A DNA stretch of 64,000 nt from Neobacillus niacini (GCF_023715415.1 NZ_JAMBOB010000002.1:496001-560000), one strand, 5' to 3'; shown: positions 7,584 to 16,863, numbered from the stretch's first letter. Program-made: numbers and translations. The notes: generated by a model not told the origin, from the sequence alone.

Positions 7584-8987
7584 TTAAGCAATATATTCTT
7601 CTCTTGCAATATCATTTGCTTCTTCTTTTATATAATATCTTCCATTTGTAAAAATGGCCAAAATAATCGTTAAAATAGATGCGAGGATGGCTGCAAAAAA
7701 TGCTGCCGTACTTTGTAGGAATGTTCCCATAAATCCAAGTGCAGCAACAGTACCAAGGCTGCATGAAATCAGAAGTGAGCCAACACCAACAGGATTCCAT
7801 TTATGCAAATTCTGTTGTCTCGCTTCATAATACCCAGGACCAATCTTTAATAGTTTTTTAACGAAAACAGCATCTGTCACAAGAATAGCTGCCCAGGATA
7901 ATAGGAAAACTCCTTGGAAAGTCAAAACGGTTTCAAGGTGATTCACAATGTCCCCAAGCATTAAGACAATGGCCGATACCCCCGTAACCACTACCCAAAA
8001 ACGCCTGCCTGGTTTAAATTTAAACACATTTTCAAAAAAATTGGATAGTGACAGTGAACCACTATAGATATTGGTCACATTTATTCTTATTTGAGTGATC
8101 ATCGTAAATAAAGCTCCCCAACCACCAAGGAGCAGGACGATATAGATTCCAGGATTCGGTTCTCCGAGACGAACGCCGAACCAAATTCCAAGACCCCCCA
8201 TCACTCCAAAACAAAAGATTTGCGGGATAAAACCGATAGCAAATATTCCAATTTTCATATCCTTCGGTTTGAGGAAACGTGCATAATCAGAAGCGAGTAG
8301 TGGAGTTAATCCCATGATTCCGTGCTGCATGCCAATACAAAGTAAAAGGGCAGTTCCTCCAACCTGAACATTTTCTGGCATATAAGACCAAAAGCTTCCT
8401 TCATAAAAGGACGGTTCGATGGCAGCAACAACGATGGCTGCAATTAGAAATATACCAAACAGGGGCAAGGACCATTTTTGTAGTTTATCTAATTGCTTGA
8501 TTCCAAACCAATTTAATGGAATGACGATGATCCCAAAGAAAAGAATTAAACCCCATTTTGGAATAAGAGGAAAGAATTCGTGTACAGCCGCAACTAAGAT
8601 TAAGCCTTCAAGCGCACAGTACATAATAAAATTTGTGGCATAAATAACGGAGGTCAAGGAGGCGCCAATATAGCCAAATCCGCCACCCCTTGATAATAGA
8701 TTAACGTTCATTCCTGATTTTGCAGATAAATAGGCAATTAAGGTTCCAAGAATACCGGCAACAATGATCGCATATACAGCGGAAATAATCGCATTGATGG
8801 CGCCAAATTGAAGGGCCATCACACTTCCCATTTGAAAATAAAAGATAGCCGTAGCAATTCCAAAAGTAATATTGGTAATGCTTAACCAGCCCATGTTTCT
8901 TTTGTTAAGAGGTACTCGATCCAATGAGTAATCATCACTCAACTCTGTGTTGCGATTCTGAACGGTAGTAGTATCAGATCTCAACAT
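7584..8987 (-). CDS. NCS1 family permease (cytosine/purine/hydantoin type)
   Basis: 467 residues from ATG 8987 (AAAAAGGAG six bases upstream; a TTG two codons earlier is less likely). About twelve membrane helices. The N-terminus SLDRVPLNKRNMGWLSITNITFG is the family entry motif. This group imports nucleobases, thiamine precursors, allantoin or hydantoin with a cation. No catabolic enzymes are adjacent. The window does carry a hydantoinase-type cluster at 54-58 kb, too far away to link firmly. A 200-base leader with a strong palindrome (9194-9213) precedes it. Confidence 0.88.
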   Translation of the reverse strand: MLRSDTTTVQNRNTELSDDYSLDRVPLNKRNMGWLSITNITFGIATAIFYFQMGSVMALQFGAINAIISAVYAIIVAGILGTLIAYLSAKSGMNVNLLSRGGGFGYIGASLTSVIYATNFIMYCALEGLILVAAVHEFFPLIPKWGLILFFGIIVIPLNWFGIKQLDKLQKWSLPLFGIFLIAAIVVAAIEPSFYEGSFWSYMPENVQVGGTALLLCIGMQHGIMGLTPLLASDYARFLKPKDMKIGIFAIGFIPQIFCFGVMGGLGIWFGVRLGEPNPGIYIVLLLGGWGALFTMITQIRINVTNIYSGSLSLSNFFENVFKFKPGRRFWVVVTGVSAIVLMLGDIVNHLETVLTFQGVFLLSWAAILVTDAVFVKKLLKIGPGYYEARQQNLHKWNPVGVGSLLISCSLGTVAALGFMGTFLQSTAAFFAAILASILTIILAIFTNGRYYIKEEANDIAREEYIA

Positions 8988-9185
8988 TATCAACTCCTTT
9001 TTGTGATGGATTTCACAAGGATGCTCCTTGCAATAAATAAATTCATAAATAGTGAACTAATGGACTAATCATAACAATAATTACAGTCTGTACTCAAACA
9101 TGATTATTCGACATAATCTGTGATATAACACCTCTAGCGTAACATAATCACCCAAATACTGCTTCTATCTTAGTATTCGTCCAAG

Positions 9186-9213
9186 ATACTCCGAATATTA
9201 CAGGAGTAATATT
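9186..9213 (-). promoter_or_regulatory. overlapping palindromes upstream of the NCS1 permease gene
   Basis: AATATTAC-AGGA-GTAATATT (9194-9213) is perfect. It is overlapped by TACTCC...GGAGTA (9187-9208). The position, about 200 bases before the permease start, suits an operator or leader hairpin. No known riboswitch consensus was recognised. Confidence 0.35.
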
Positions 9214-9542
9214 GTAGAATATACGCTTTAACACGGTGCGATTGACTGTTTTTTATCTTTATCAACCTAAACTTTCAGGTTTTAGCTATGATAAGACGCT
9301 ATATGGCTAATAATGGAAATACATGAAAGAGGGAAAATTAAATGTAAGCCAGTTTCATTTATTCCAACAAGACAGTCCGATGGAAACAGCTAAAGAATAA
9401 AGGGGGAATCATAGGCTAGATGAGAGCCGGAGAATAGCTAAAAGAAGAAAGAGCGGTCACTCATGCACTTGCCACAACTACGGTTCTCAAGGTTAGACCA
9501 AAAGAACCGTCACGGTCTTTTCCACGGTCTTTTAGTAATCAG

Positions 9543-9577
9543 GCGCATTTCCTAATAAGGAATGTGTCTCTTTTTTT
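9543..9577 (+). terminator. Rho-independent terminator without an assigned gene
   Basis: GCGCATTTCCT-AATA-AGGAATGTGTC is followed by eight T. Between the permease leader and this site (about 9250-9540) there is only a 25-codon ORF (9324-9401) with no convincing ribosome site, so the transcript may be a small RNA or a gene remnant. Confidence 0.7.
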
Positions 9578-9690
9578 CAAATTTAGAGGATAATAAGTAG
9601 ACCAGGAAGAATATGACTAAATTAAGTGAAATATTATACTTAAAGCAATATTGGATTCCATCCTAATCCTTTTTAAATAGAACATTTTAA

Positions 9691-9768
9691 AAGGTGGTAC
9701 TAGCGTTTTCTAGTAAGAAATGCCAGTTTAATAGTTAAAGGAAAACGCTTGAAATCCAAGCGTTTTTT
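9691..9768 (+). promoter_or_regulatory. T-box-like antiterminator/terminator remnant
   Basis: AAGGTGGTACTAGCG (9691-9705) resembles the T-box core (AGGGTGGNACCGCG). AGCGTTTTC (9702-9710) can pair with GAAAACGCT (9741-9749), which is also the left arm of the terminator AAAACGCTTG-N5-CAAGCGTTTT (9742-9766). The two pairings exclude each other. No stem I with specifier loop and no downstream gene are seen, so it may be a remnant. Confidence 0.3.
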
Positions 9769-9801
9769 ATGTTATTTACACTCTCTGATTCTATTTATAA
9801 C

Positions 9802-9885
9802 TCAAAACTGTATTGTTACTTTTAATACATTTTCCTTTGTACCATATGTTTTCTTGGCTTGTTTTGCTTCTATTATTGTTTTCAT
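9802..9885 (-). pseudogene. N-terminal stump of an ABC transporter ATPase
   Basis: Read on the minus strand, GGAGG is followed by ATG (9885) and 27 codons. They begin MKTIIEAKQAKKTYGTKENV, the usual opening of antimicrobial-peptide ABC ATPases (BceA/SalX group), and then stop at TGA. Walker A and everything after it are missing, so the product cannot hydrolyse ATP. It is a truncated remnant; the rest of the transporter is not nearby. Confidence 0.65.
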
Positions 9886-10114
9886 TTAAATTTTTCCTCC
9901 ATTTTGTTTTTTTTCGAATAAATTGAAAGTTGGTTTACAAATTCTTGATTCCAATTAAGTGTGGGTATTATGTTGCTGTATCCGACACAGTACAACAATC
10001 ATACAAAATTAAGAGTATGTATAAAACCGGCCAAAGCCTAAATAAAAAGTAAGACCTAAGGCTTTGTTTTAATAACTCGATCAAACGGACTATAGATATG
10101 AAGATAGGAAATAA

Positions 10115-10279
10115 GTGGCACAGCTAATATACATTTTAGTAGTTGAAGATGATAATGATAGTAAACAATTACTATGCAGGATAATAAAAAAAAGTAATGC
10201 CTTCCCAGAACCAGTACATCGTTTGCGAAGGGACAGCAGTGGAATAAAAAGGAGAAGAAATGGAGATTGGTATGTGTAA
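10115..10279 (+). pseudogene. N-terminal fragment of a response regulator
   Basis: A 54-codon frame (GTG 10115 to TAA 10279) starts MAQLIYILVVEDDNDSKQLL. It shows the beta-1 strand and acidic pair of a receiver domain, then loses similarity after about residue 30 and lacks the phosphoacceptor aspartate and output domain. The end overlaps the hydrolase gene at 10260. Together with the ABC stump 230 bases away it suggests a lost two-component/ABC locus. Confidence 0.6.
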
Positions 10280-11717
10280 AATTTTTTTTATACTATTGAC
10301 ATTTATACTTGTACAAGTATGGTATGAACCTTTATCAGCCCAGGCAGTTAAAGCCTTTGATACTGCAGATGTTGATGAATATGTTACGAAGTATATCGAA
10401 AAAAACGGACTGCCTGGTGCAGCGATTGTAATCGTAAAGAATGGGAAGACCCTATATGAAAAAGGGTATGGCCATGACTCTACCGGAAAACCACTGACAG
10501 CGAATTCTAAAATTGGTATTGCATCTGGGTCGAAGCCATTTACAGCATTTGCTGTTTTGCAGTTAGTTGATGAAGGTAAGGTAAAACTGGACGACCCTGT
10601 TATTCATTATCTTCCGGAACTCACACTTGATGACGAGAGGTGGAAACAGGTTACGGTACGTCATTTGCTGAGTCACACATCTGGGGTGCCAAATCCGACC
10701 ATTGTCGCCCCAGCCAATACGTTAAAAGAAGGGGTAGAACGACTGCATGATTGGAATCTCCAATCGAATCCCGGAGAAAAATATCTTTATAGTAATGCAA
10801 ACTACTGGACCCTTGCCTATTTGGTAGAACAAATGAGTGGGATGGAGTTTAATGACTATTTAAAGCAGAATGTCTTCTCACGGCTTGGAATGAACGACAC
10901 TATCTCGGCAGTTAACTCGGGGGATATTGTAAAAAAGTTCGGTATACCTCTAGGATATGTTACGTTATATGGCACGGCAATGCCCTGGACAGAGCTTGAA
11001 AAAATGTTCAGTGGTGCTGGGAGTATCTTTACAACAGCTAGTGACATGGGAAAATGGCTATCTATGCATACAAGCAGTGGGGAAAATGAAAAGGGAGAAC
11101 AATTATTGTCCCTAGAGCTACTAAAAGAGTCGTATTCACCACAACCTGGAACTGAAAAGTATGGGCTTGGCTGGTCAATTAGCTCACCTGATAGGAAACC
11201 AGCACGTATTTCTCACAGTGGATCAATCTCTACTTTCCAATCTCAACAGGATATTGTTCCAAGCAGCGGCTATGGTGTTGCTGTTTTACTTAATAGTTTC
11301 ACCACTACATTTGAACATTCATATGAAATCAGTTCAGGCATAATCCAATTAACAGAGGGCAAAGAACCTGAATTGAAAGCTGCAACCCCTAGGCTGATTG
11401 ATTTATCACTTGGAGTTATCACATTGATCTACATAACTTTAGGCATAAGAGGAATACGGAGAAGTGAAAAATGGAGTTTTAAACGCAAACAACATCCAGC
11501 TTGGAGATTCTATCTGCGTTTAATTCCACAATTGATACCAGTCATGGGGATAGGGTGGTTATTCTTTATTGTACCAACGCTAAAGAATAACAGTTCGACG
11601 ATGATGGATGCCTTCGGTCTTTTTCCATCTGCGATGATTTTATTGGCAATCGTATTCATCATTGGTTTAGTTCTTACAATAGTAAGAGTTTATTATCGAA
11701 TTAGTAATCATATTTAG
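10260..11717 (+). CDS. serine hydrolase, class C beta-lactamase/PBP4* family, membrane-bound
   Basis: 485 residues. The signal peptide is at 1-27. The beta-lactamase-related domain spans about 34-360, with the SxxK motif SGSK (Ser89, Lys92), YSN (177-179) and HSG near 317. About three C-terminal membrane helices follow (roughly 375-395, 420-440, 455-475). The catalytic domain is therefore outside, tethered by its tail, as in Bacillus penicillin-binding-protein-4*-like esterases and D-aminopeptidases. AAGGAG precedes the ATG at 10260. True beta-lactam hydrolysis is not implied. It may share regulation with the neighbouring envelope-stress locus. Confidence 0.88.
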   Translation: MEIGMCKIFFILLTFILVQVWYEPLSAQAVKAFDTADVDEYVTKYIEKNGLPGAAIVIVKNGKTLYEKGYGHDSTGKPLTANSKIGIASGSKPFTAFAVLQLVDEGKVKLDDPVIHYLPELTLDDERWKQVTVRHLLSHTSGVPNPTIVAPANTLKEGVERLHDWNLQSNPGEKYLYSNANYWTLAYLVEQMSGMEFNDYLKQNVFSRLGMNDTISAVNSGDIVKKFGIPLGYVTLYGTAMPWTELEKMFSGAGSIFTTASDMGKWLSMHTSSGENEKGEQLLSLELLKESYSPQPGTEKYGLGWSISSPDRKPARISHSGSISTFQSQQDIVPSSGYGVAVLLNSFTTTFEHSYEISSGIIQLTEGKEPELKAATPRLIDLSLGVITLIYITLGIRGIRRSEKWSFKRKQHPAWRFYLRLIPQLIPVMGIGWLFFIVPTLKNNSSTMMDAFGLFPSAMILLAIVFIIGLVLTIVRVYYRISNHI

Positions 11718-11755
11718 ACTTTGAATAATGTGGAGAAAATGAATAGGTACATAAA

Positions 11756-11793
11756 GAAACGCGATTAGCCCAGCTAACCGCGTATTCTTTTAT
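11756..11793. terminator. bidirectional terminator
   Basis: AGAAACGCGATTAGC-CCA-GCTAACCGCGTATTCT with T-rich flanks on both sides. It sits between the convergent genes at 11717 and 11790 and overlaps the end of the latter. Confidence 0.75.
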
Positions 11794-14378
11794 ATATTTT
11801 CCTGCTTTAAGCTCTCAATGATATTGTCATTTTTTATTTTTGAAATCGAATAGAGCATTGCAGAACCGACAATCAGGAATAACACAACGATGACGAAAAG
11901 TATGCTCATCCAGGGCAGCTGAAATCCGTATTCAAAGGTAAAGTTTGTAGAGCGGTGAATAGCTAACATGACGAGTAAGCTGATAGGCAGTCCATAGGTA
12001 AGGGCCTTCACTCCATAAAAAATACTTTCATATTGGATCATTTTGTTAAACCCTTTTGGGGTCATACCAACAGAACGCAGCATCGCAAATTCCCGTTTTC
12101 TAAGCGAAATGCTAGTGGAAATGGTATTAAAAATATTAGCAATCGAGATAAGCGAAATCAGTGTGATGAAGCCATACGTAAAGACCGACATCAGCATAAT
12201 CATCTGTTCCTCTTGCTGTCGCTGCTGGTAGACATTGAACACTTGGACGTTTGAATCTTTCCGGTCTTCAATCGCGGTTTGGGTTGCCATCGGATCTGAA
12301 CTATTGAGATACACATAAGGGAACGCCTCAATGTCCGTCTTCGCTAATAAGGAATACATAGTATCTTGAGGGACAATAAGGTTAACACTCCCTAGGGAAG
12401 GGGTAGTCACACCCATGGGCACATGGTGTGTCAGTGCGCCAATTTCAAAGCTGCCGACTACTTCTCGGTCACGCTGCTCATTCTCCATATCTCCTGAAGG
12501 CATCATAAATAAATTGATTTTCTTTCCAACCTCTGACTGTATGGATTTTGTTTCAATAACCCTTCCCGTGCCAGCTTCCTCATAGGAAATTTGCTCAATG
12601 ACAATCGCTTTTGGTGTGTCTGGGTTTGAAAACTCCTTCGCATCCACACCGACTTTGCTGGCATACTCTTCAAAACTTTTTTGATCCAAGCCACTTAGAA
12701 CTACATAATATGGATACGTATCATCATCGGGGACAGGTTCATTCTCTAATTGCGTTTTCAGCTGTTCTGAAACTTCTTCCCAAGGAATGAGCGCCTCCAA
12801 ATTCGCTTCCTCAATCATGGTAGATTTGGTCACATAATCAAGCTTTGTGTACTCTGTCAAATCTTCCTTCTTCATTTGGCTGCTGCTAATTTGAATATCA
12901 TATGTTAGTTCATTTTGCGACATGCTTAGTGATTTTTTTAGATTTTCGGTGAAAAAGGTTACCGATAGGAACAGGACAATGCTAATCACGAGTGAGAATA
13001 CGGTTGCCAAGTATTTTTTTCGATTCCTCTTGACGTTCTTCAACCCAATTTCTGCTTCTAAACCAAAGACTTTTCGTACAAGCTTTGAAGTTTTCACCGT
13101 TTTCCCCGTCAACTTAATATCATGGGTTTGTCGGATTGCATCAATGGCAGAAACCTTTGATGCTCTTTGTGACGGAACAAAGGTAGATATAAAGATTGTT
13201 AGAATTGATATTCCGCAGGCAATGAGAATCGATGATGGTGTGACGACCAATTCGAGCTTCTCGGAAATTCCGAGGGCATCTTCTAAAAGACCGTTTATAA
13301 ACAAAAAAGTAATTCCAATCCCAGCTATACCTGCAAGAATCCCAATCGGAATACTGATGGCACCTATCACGGCTCCTTCGAAAAAGACAGAATTCCGCTT
13401 TTGCTTTTTGGTTGCGCCAACGCTTGAAAGCATCCCTAAATGTCTGGTCCGCTCAGATACACTAATAGAGAAGGCGTTATAAATCAAAGCCACGGAGCCG
13501 ATGATAATGACGCTCATAACGATGGCAGCTAAGGAGTAGAGAGTCTTGTGTAACTGAGCATTATTCGTCAGGCCATAGTAACGAAGCAATTCCCCATTAA
13601 AACTTACTCTTTCAATCCCTTCCTCGGCAGCAAGACCTTTTGCATGTTTATAAAGGGAGCGGTCGAGCCTCGTTACCATCACAAAAGCATCGACAGTATT
13701 GGTATTGCTGACTGCAGTTTCATCAATAAAGCCAATCGCGGTGTAACCAGGTGACCATGTCGGTTCCCAGGCAGGGCGTGCAATCTTTCCCACAATGGTG
13801 AAAGTTTTGGTCTCGTTGGTTCTCAGCTCCTCGATGACACCGTCCTCATCTCGTTGAAGAAAATCTGTCTGTGTTAGCACTTTTTCAGTGACTGGACTCC
13901 ACCGCTCACCGATATCCACTGTGAGTTGATTGCCAATTTTGAAATCGACTTTTCCGTTTGTAATCATTGCTTCGGAAATTGCGATCTCATTTTCAGTGCG
14001 AGGAAGTCTGCCCTCGACCACTTCTATAGGAAAGTTCTTCAAACCAGCATTATTATAATTTTGAAAAAATAAATAAGGTTTATCTTCATTTTCAGATTCT
14101 TTTAATTCCGAATAGCCATTGCTTGAAAGAATCATGTTTTTCGTTTCGCTGTCCTGTTCAATGGCATTGATTTGGTCTTTGTTGACATCTTTATACACAA
14201 CATGCCATTCTCCATTTTTGGCGATATGCTGGCGGATCATTAAGTCCAAAAAGGAATACCCAAGGGTGGTCACCGCAGTGATCATCGCTACCGAAATAAT
14301 CACTCCAATCATCGTTACAAGGGAGCGGCGTTTGTTTTCTTTCAAATGTCTTATTGTGACTTTTTGGACAATGTTCAT
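11790..14378 (-). CDS. FtsX-type ABC transporter permease
   Basis: 862 residues. The layout is a duplicated MacB/FtsX fold. TM1 (about 20-42) leads to a large extracellular domain (about 45-280) and three helices (about 280-410). Then come a second TM (about 455-475), a second extracellular domain (about 480-715) and three final helices (720-850). The family motif appears twice, as RTRHLGMLSSVGATKKQ and RKREFAMLRSVGMTPKG. It overlaps the ATPase gene by four bases (14375-14378). With that ATPase it should form an exporter or mechanotransmission complex responding to envelope-active peptides. Confidence 0.92.
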   Translation of the reverse strand: MNIVQKVTIRHLKENKRRSLVTMIGVIISVAMITAVTTLGYSFLDLMIRQHIAKNGEWHVVYKDVNKDQINAIEQDSETKNMILSSNGYSELKESENEDKPYLFFQNYNNAGLKNFPIEVVEGRLPRTENEIAISEAMITNGKVDFKIGNQLTVDIGERWSPVTEKVLTQTDFLQRDEDGVIEELRTNETKTFTIVGKIARPAWEPTWSPGYTAIGFIDETAVSNTNTVDAFVMVTRLDRSLYKHAKGLAAEEGIERVSFNGELLRYYGLTNNAQLHKTLYSLAAIVMSVIIIGSVALIYNAFSISVSERTRHLGMLSSVGATKKQKRNSVFFEGAVIGAISIPIGILAGIAGIGITFLFINGLLEDALGISEKLELVVTPSSILIACGISILTIFISTFVPSQRASKVSAIDAIRQTHDIKLTGKTVKTSKLVRKVFGLEAEIGLKNVKRNRKKYLATVFSLVISIVLFLSVTFFTENLKKSLSMSQNELTYDIQISSSQMKKEDLTEYTKLDYVTKSTMIEEANLEALIPWEEVSEQLKTQLENEPVPDDDTYPYYVVLSGLDQKSFEEYASKVGVDAKEFSNPDTPKAIVIEQISYEEAGTGRVIETKSIQSEVGKKINLFMMPSGDMENEQRDREVVGSFEIGALTHHVPMGVTTPSLGSVNLIVPQDTMYSLLAKTDIEAFPYVYLNSSDPMATQTAIEDRKDSNVQVFNVYQQRQQEEQMIMLMSVFTYGFITLISLISIANIFNTISTSISLRKREFAMLRSVGMTPKGFNKMIQYESIFYGVKALTYGLPISLLVMLAIHRSTNFTFEYGFQLPWMSILFVIVVLFLIVGSAMLYSISKIKNDNIIESLKQENI

Positions 14379-15058
14379 GGACGAATCACCTCATCCTTTG
14401 CTACCTTTCCATCCTCAATGGAAATAATACGGTCCGCCTGAAGGGCGATACGCTCATCATGGGTAATGACAATTAGTGTCTGATTGTAGGTTTTGTTAAA
14501 CATCTTGAGCAGTTCCATAATTTCCTTACTATTTTTGCTATCGAGATTACCTGTTGGCTCATCGGCAAGCATGATGGCAGGATTGCTGATTAACGCTCGT
14601 CCAATTGAGACGCGTTGCTGCTGGCCGCCTGAAAGCTGGTTGGGCAGGTGGGAAAGCCGTTGGTTTAACCCCAAGATCTCAACCACTTTGTTAAAATGAC
14701 TGGGATCTACCTTTTGCTCATCCAAAAGCATCGGCAGCGTGATATTTTCCTCCACGGTTAAAATAGGAATCAAATTATAAAATTGATAAATCAAGCCGAT
14801 TTGCCTGCGTCTAAAAATTGCTAGCTGCGTTTCATTTAAATCATAAATATTTGTTTGATTTATCAGGACCATACCGCTCGTTGGACGGTCAACACCGCCT
14901 AGTAAATGAAGGAGCGTGGACTTTCCGGACCCAGACGGACCGATAATACAAACAAATTCTCCTTTTTTCACGGAAAAGGACACATCATCAAGTGCCGTAA
15001 CCGCTGTTTCACCTTTGCCATATACCTTTGATAGATTCTTTACCTCTACAATATTCAT
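14375..15058 (-). CDS. ABC transporter ATP-binding protein (LolD/MacB/SalX family)
   Basis: 227 residues, standard for this family. Walker [10 protein letters not shown] is at 40-48, the signature LSGGQQQR near 142, and Walker [13 protein letters not shown] near 165; the switch histidine is in VITHDE. It is the cytoplasmic partner of the FtsX-type permease encoded immediately downstream. Its promoter region (15092-15141) carries three 11-bp direct repeats, a likely binding site for the response regulator encoded upstream. Confidence 0.95.
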   Translation of the reverse strand: MNIVEVKNLSKVYGKGETAVTALDDVSFSVKKGEFVCIIGPSGSGKSTLLHLLGGVDRPTSGMVLINQTNIYDLNETQLAIFRRRQIGLIYQFYNLIPILTVEENITLPMLLDEQKVDPSHFNKVVEILGLNQRLSHLPNQLSGGQQQRVSIGRALISNPAIMLADEPTGNLDSKNSKEIMELLKMFNKTYNQTLIVITHDERIALQADRIISIEDGKVAKDEVIRP

Positions 15059-15091
15059 AAGAAAACCTCCATTATTTCAAGTCTTGAGGTT

Positions 15092-15141
15092 AGTATATCG
15101 AGCGAGTATGACTTTAAAGTGACTCTAAAGTGACTATTTAT
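15092..15141 (-). promoter_or_regulatory. response-regulator site: three 11-bp direct repeats at the ABC promoter
   Basis: On the plus strand TGACTTTAAAG (15109-15119), TGACTCTAAAG (15120-15130) and TGACTATTTAT (15131-15141) run head to tail with exact 11-bp spacing, about one helix turn. On the minus strand they end against a promoter with -10 TATACT (15097-15092) and only a poor -35 (ACTTTA, 15120-15115). This suits an OmpR-family activator. Confidence 0.72.
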
Positions 15142-15156
15142 TCACATTGGGCTCGA

Positions 15157-15188
15157 CAAAAAAAGCAGGCAATCTAGATTACCTGCTT
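15157..15188 (-). terminator. terminator at the end of the sensor kinase gene
   Basis: On the minus strand AAGCAGG pairs with CCTGCTT, with an AT-rich apex, followed by seven T. It overlaps the last codons of the kinase and separates it from the ABC genes, which have their own promoter. Confidence 0.75.
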
Positions 15189-16187
15189 GTAAAACTTTAT
15201 CTGAAAAGTGGTGCCAGCACCAGGTTGACTCTTCACTTCGATATCGCCATGCTGACTCGTGATGATACTATACGCCATCGCAAGACCGATACCGACACTT
15301 TCATCGCTTGCATTCTTCCCTTTGTAAAATCGTCTAAATATGTAAGGAAGGTCCTCTTTAGCGATGCCTTTCCCGTTATCAGAAATACAGATTTCTGTGA
15401 ATAAAGCATTCTCGGAAAAGTGAATGGAGATTTCGCCGCCTTCGGTCGTGTGCTCTATTGCGTTTTTGATGATATTAATGAGAGCTTCTGCAGTCCATTT
15501 AAAGTCTCCTAAAAAGGTTGCTTGACTATCCCCATGGATTTTTAGCTGTTGCATTTTTATATCCATAGGAATCAGTAATGGATCTGTTGCTGCCTGAATA
15601 AGGGGAGCGACATGGACCATTTCCTTTTTAAACGTAATCGTACCGGCATCGATTTTTGAAAGTTTTAATAGAGAAGAAACCAGCCATTCCATACGTTCGA
15701 GCTGCACTTGAAGATTTCGAGTGAATTCAGTACGTTTCTCATTTTCCAAACCTTTGTCACGTAACAGGTCAGTCATGACAATCATCGAGGTAAGGGGGGT
15801 TTTTAATTGATGAGAGATGTCAGAAATCGCATTGGTCAATTTTGCTTTATCTTCGTGTAAAACAGTTCCCTGTTCAGAAAGCATTCTTGTAACTTTAAAA
15901 ATATCACTTTTTAAGAGGCTCAACTCTCCTTCGGAATTATCCCGAACGTCCAAGTGGAAGTTGCCACTGCTAATTTGTTTTAAATAGCTTGATAGTTTTT
16001 CAATTTCACGGTAACGCCATTTCGTGAAAATCAACATGCAGCTAATCAGTAAAATGGATACTGCCAGTAATAAACTGGCCGCAGGCATCGATATGAAAAG
16101 TGCAGCCGTTAGAAAGCCGATGATACTTATCGAAAGGAGAAGGGTGAGGAGGATTTGAACTTCTCGATTGCGAAGCAACTCAATCAC
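15174..16187 (-). CDS. sensor histidine kinase, short-loop membrane type
   Basis: 337 residues. Two membrane helices (about 11-30 and 35-54) are joined by only a few residues, so there is no extracellular sensor domain. A HAMP-like linker follows, then HisKA with His126 in ISDISHQLKTPLT, and HATPase_c with NIIKNAIEHT, DNGKGI and GIGLAMAYSI. Kinases of this build (intramembrane-sensing) usually get their signal from a partner ABC transporter, which is encoded next door. It overlaps the regulator gene by eight bases. Confidence 0.93.
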   Translation of the reverse strand: MIELLRNREVQILLTLLLSISIIGFLTAALFISMPAASLLLAVSILLISCMLIFTKWRYREIEKLSSYLKQISSGNFHLDVRDNSEGELSLLKSDIFKVTRMLSEQGTVLHEDKAKLTNAISDISHQLKTPLTSMIVMTDLLRDKGLENEKRTEFTRNLQVQLERMEWLVSSLLKLSKIDAGTITFKKEMVHVAPLIQAATDPLLIPMDIKMQQLKIHGDSQATFLGDFKWTAEALINIIKNAIEHTTEGGEISIHFSENALFTEICISDNGKGIAKEDLPYIFRRFYKGKNASDESVGIGLAMAYSIITSQHGDIEVKSQPGAGTTFQIKFYKQVI

Positions 16188-16863
16188 CCACCTTATAGCC
16201 CATGCTGCGAACCGTCTTCAATATCGTTGGTTTTTGCGGGTCATCCTCAAGCTTTTCCCGTAAACGTTTAATATAGACGGTTAAGGTGTTATCATTGACA
16301 AAATCACCAGCGACATCCCAAATGCGGTCGAGCAGTTGTGCTCTGGTTAGAACTTGTCCTACGTGAGTGGCGAATAGGAGGAAGAGTCGATATTCTAATG
16401 CTGTTAACAGGATTTCATGGCCATTTTTGAAAACTTTTCCTTCTAATGTGTTAATTTGAATATTTTCGAAATCAATGGTGTTTTTCGGTTGGGAATTGAG
16501 GTTGTAGCGCCGATTGACCGTTTTTATTCTTGAAACCAGCTCACGAATTCGAAAGGGCTTTGTAATATAATCATCCGCCCCCATATCAAGCCCCATTACG
16601 ACATTCACTTCATCGTCAAAAGCAGTTAAGAAAATGACCGGGATATCACGACGTTGTTTCACATGCTTACACAAGTCATAACCGCTTCCATCCGGTAAGG
16701 ACAAGTCAAATAAGCATAAGTCGATTTCTTCTATTTTTTCATTCATCACTTCTAAAGCTGAGGCTGCAGTATGACAAAGCACAATATCATAGTTTTCTTG
16801 CTTCAAGGAATACTCCAACCCCGAAGCAATCGTTCGATCATCTTCCACCACTAAAATTTTCAT
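16180..16863 (-). CDS. OmpR-family response regulator
   Basis: 227 residues. The receiver domain (1-115) has VVEDDR, phosphoacceptor Asp53 in LFDLSLPDGSG and Lys102 in ITKPF. The C-terminal winged helix (about 130-225) has TALEYRLF and NTLTVYIKRLREKL. It is the first gene of the regulator-kinase pair, followed by the ABC pair on the same strand. The probable target site is the direct-repeat array at 15109-15141. Confidence 0.95.
   Translation of the reverse strand: MKILVVEDDRTIASGLEYSLKQENYDIVLCHTAASALEVMNEKIEEIDLCLFDLSLPDGSGYDLCKHVKQRRDIPVIFLTAFDDEVNVVMGLDMGADDYITKPFRIRELVSRIKTVNRRYNLNSQPKNTIDFENIQINTLEGKVFKNGHEILLTALEYRLFLLFATHVGQVLTRAQLLDRIWDVAGDFVNDNTLTVYIKRLREKLEDDPQKPTILKTVRSMGYKVGD

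Noticed and set aside
9324..9401. 25-codon ORF before the terminator at 9543
   Set aside because: Weak ribosome site and no conservation signal that can be judged from one sequence.
10260..11717. Beta-lactamase conferring drug resistance
   Set aside because: The fold and motifs fit, but the C-terminal membrane helices and Bacillus context point to a PBP4*-like esterase/peptidase.
12922..13482. 186-codon open frame antisense to the FtsX permease
   Set aside because: It lies wholly inside a well-supported coding gene on the other strand, has no ribosome site and shows no family pattern.
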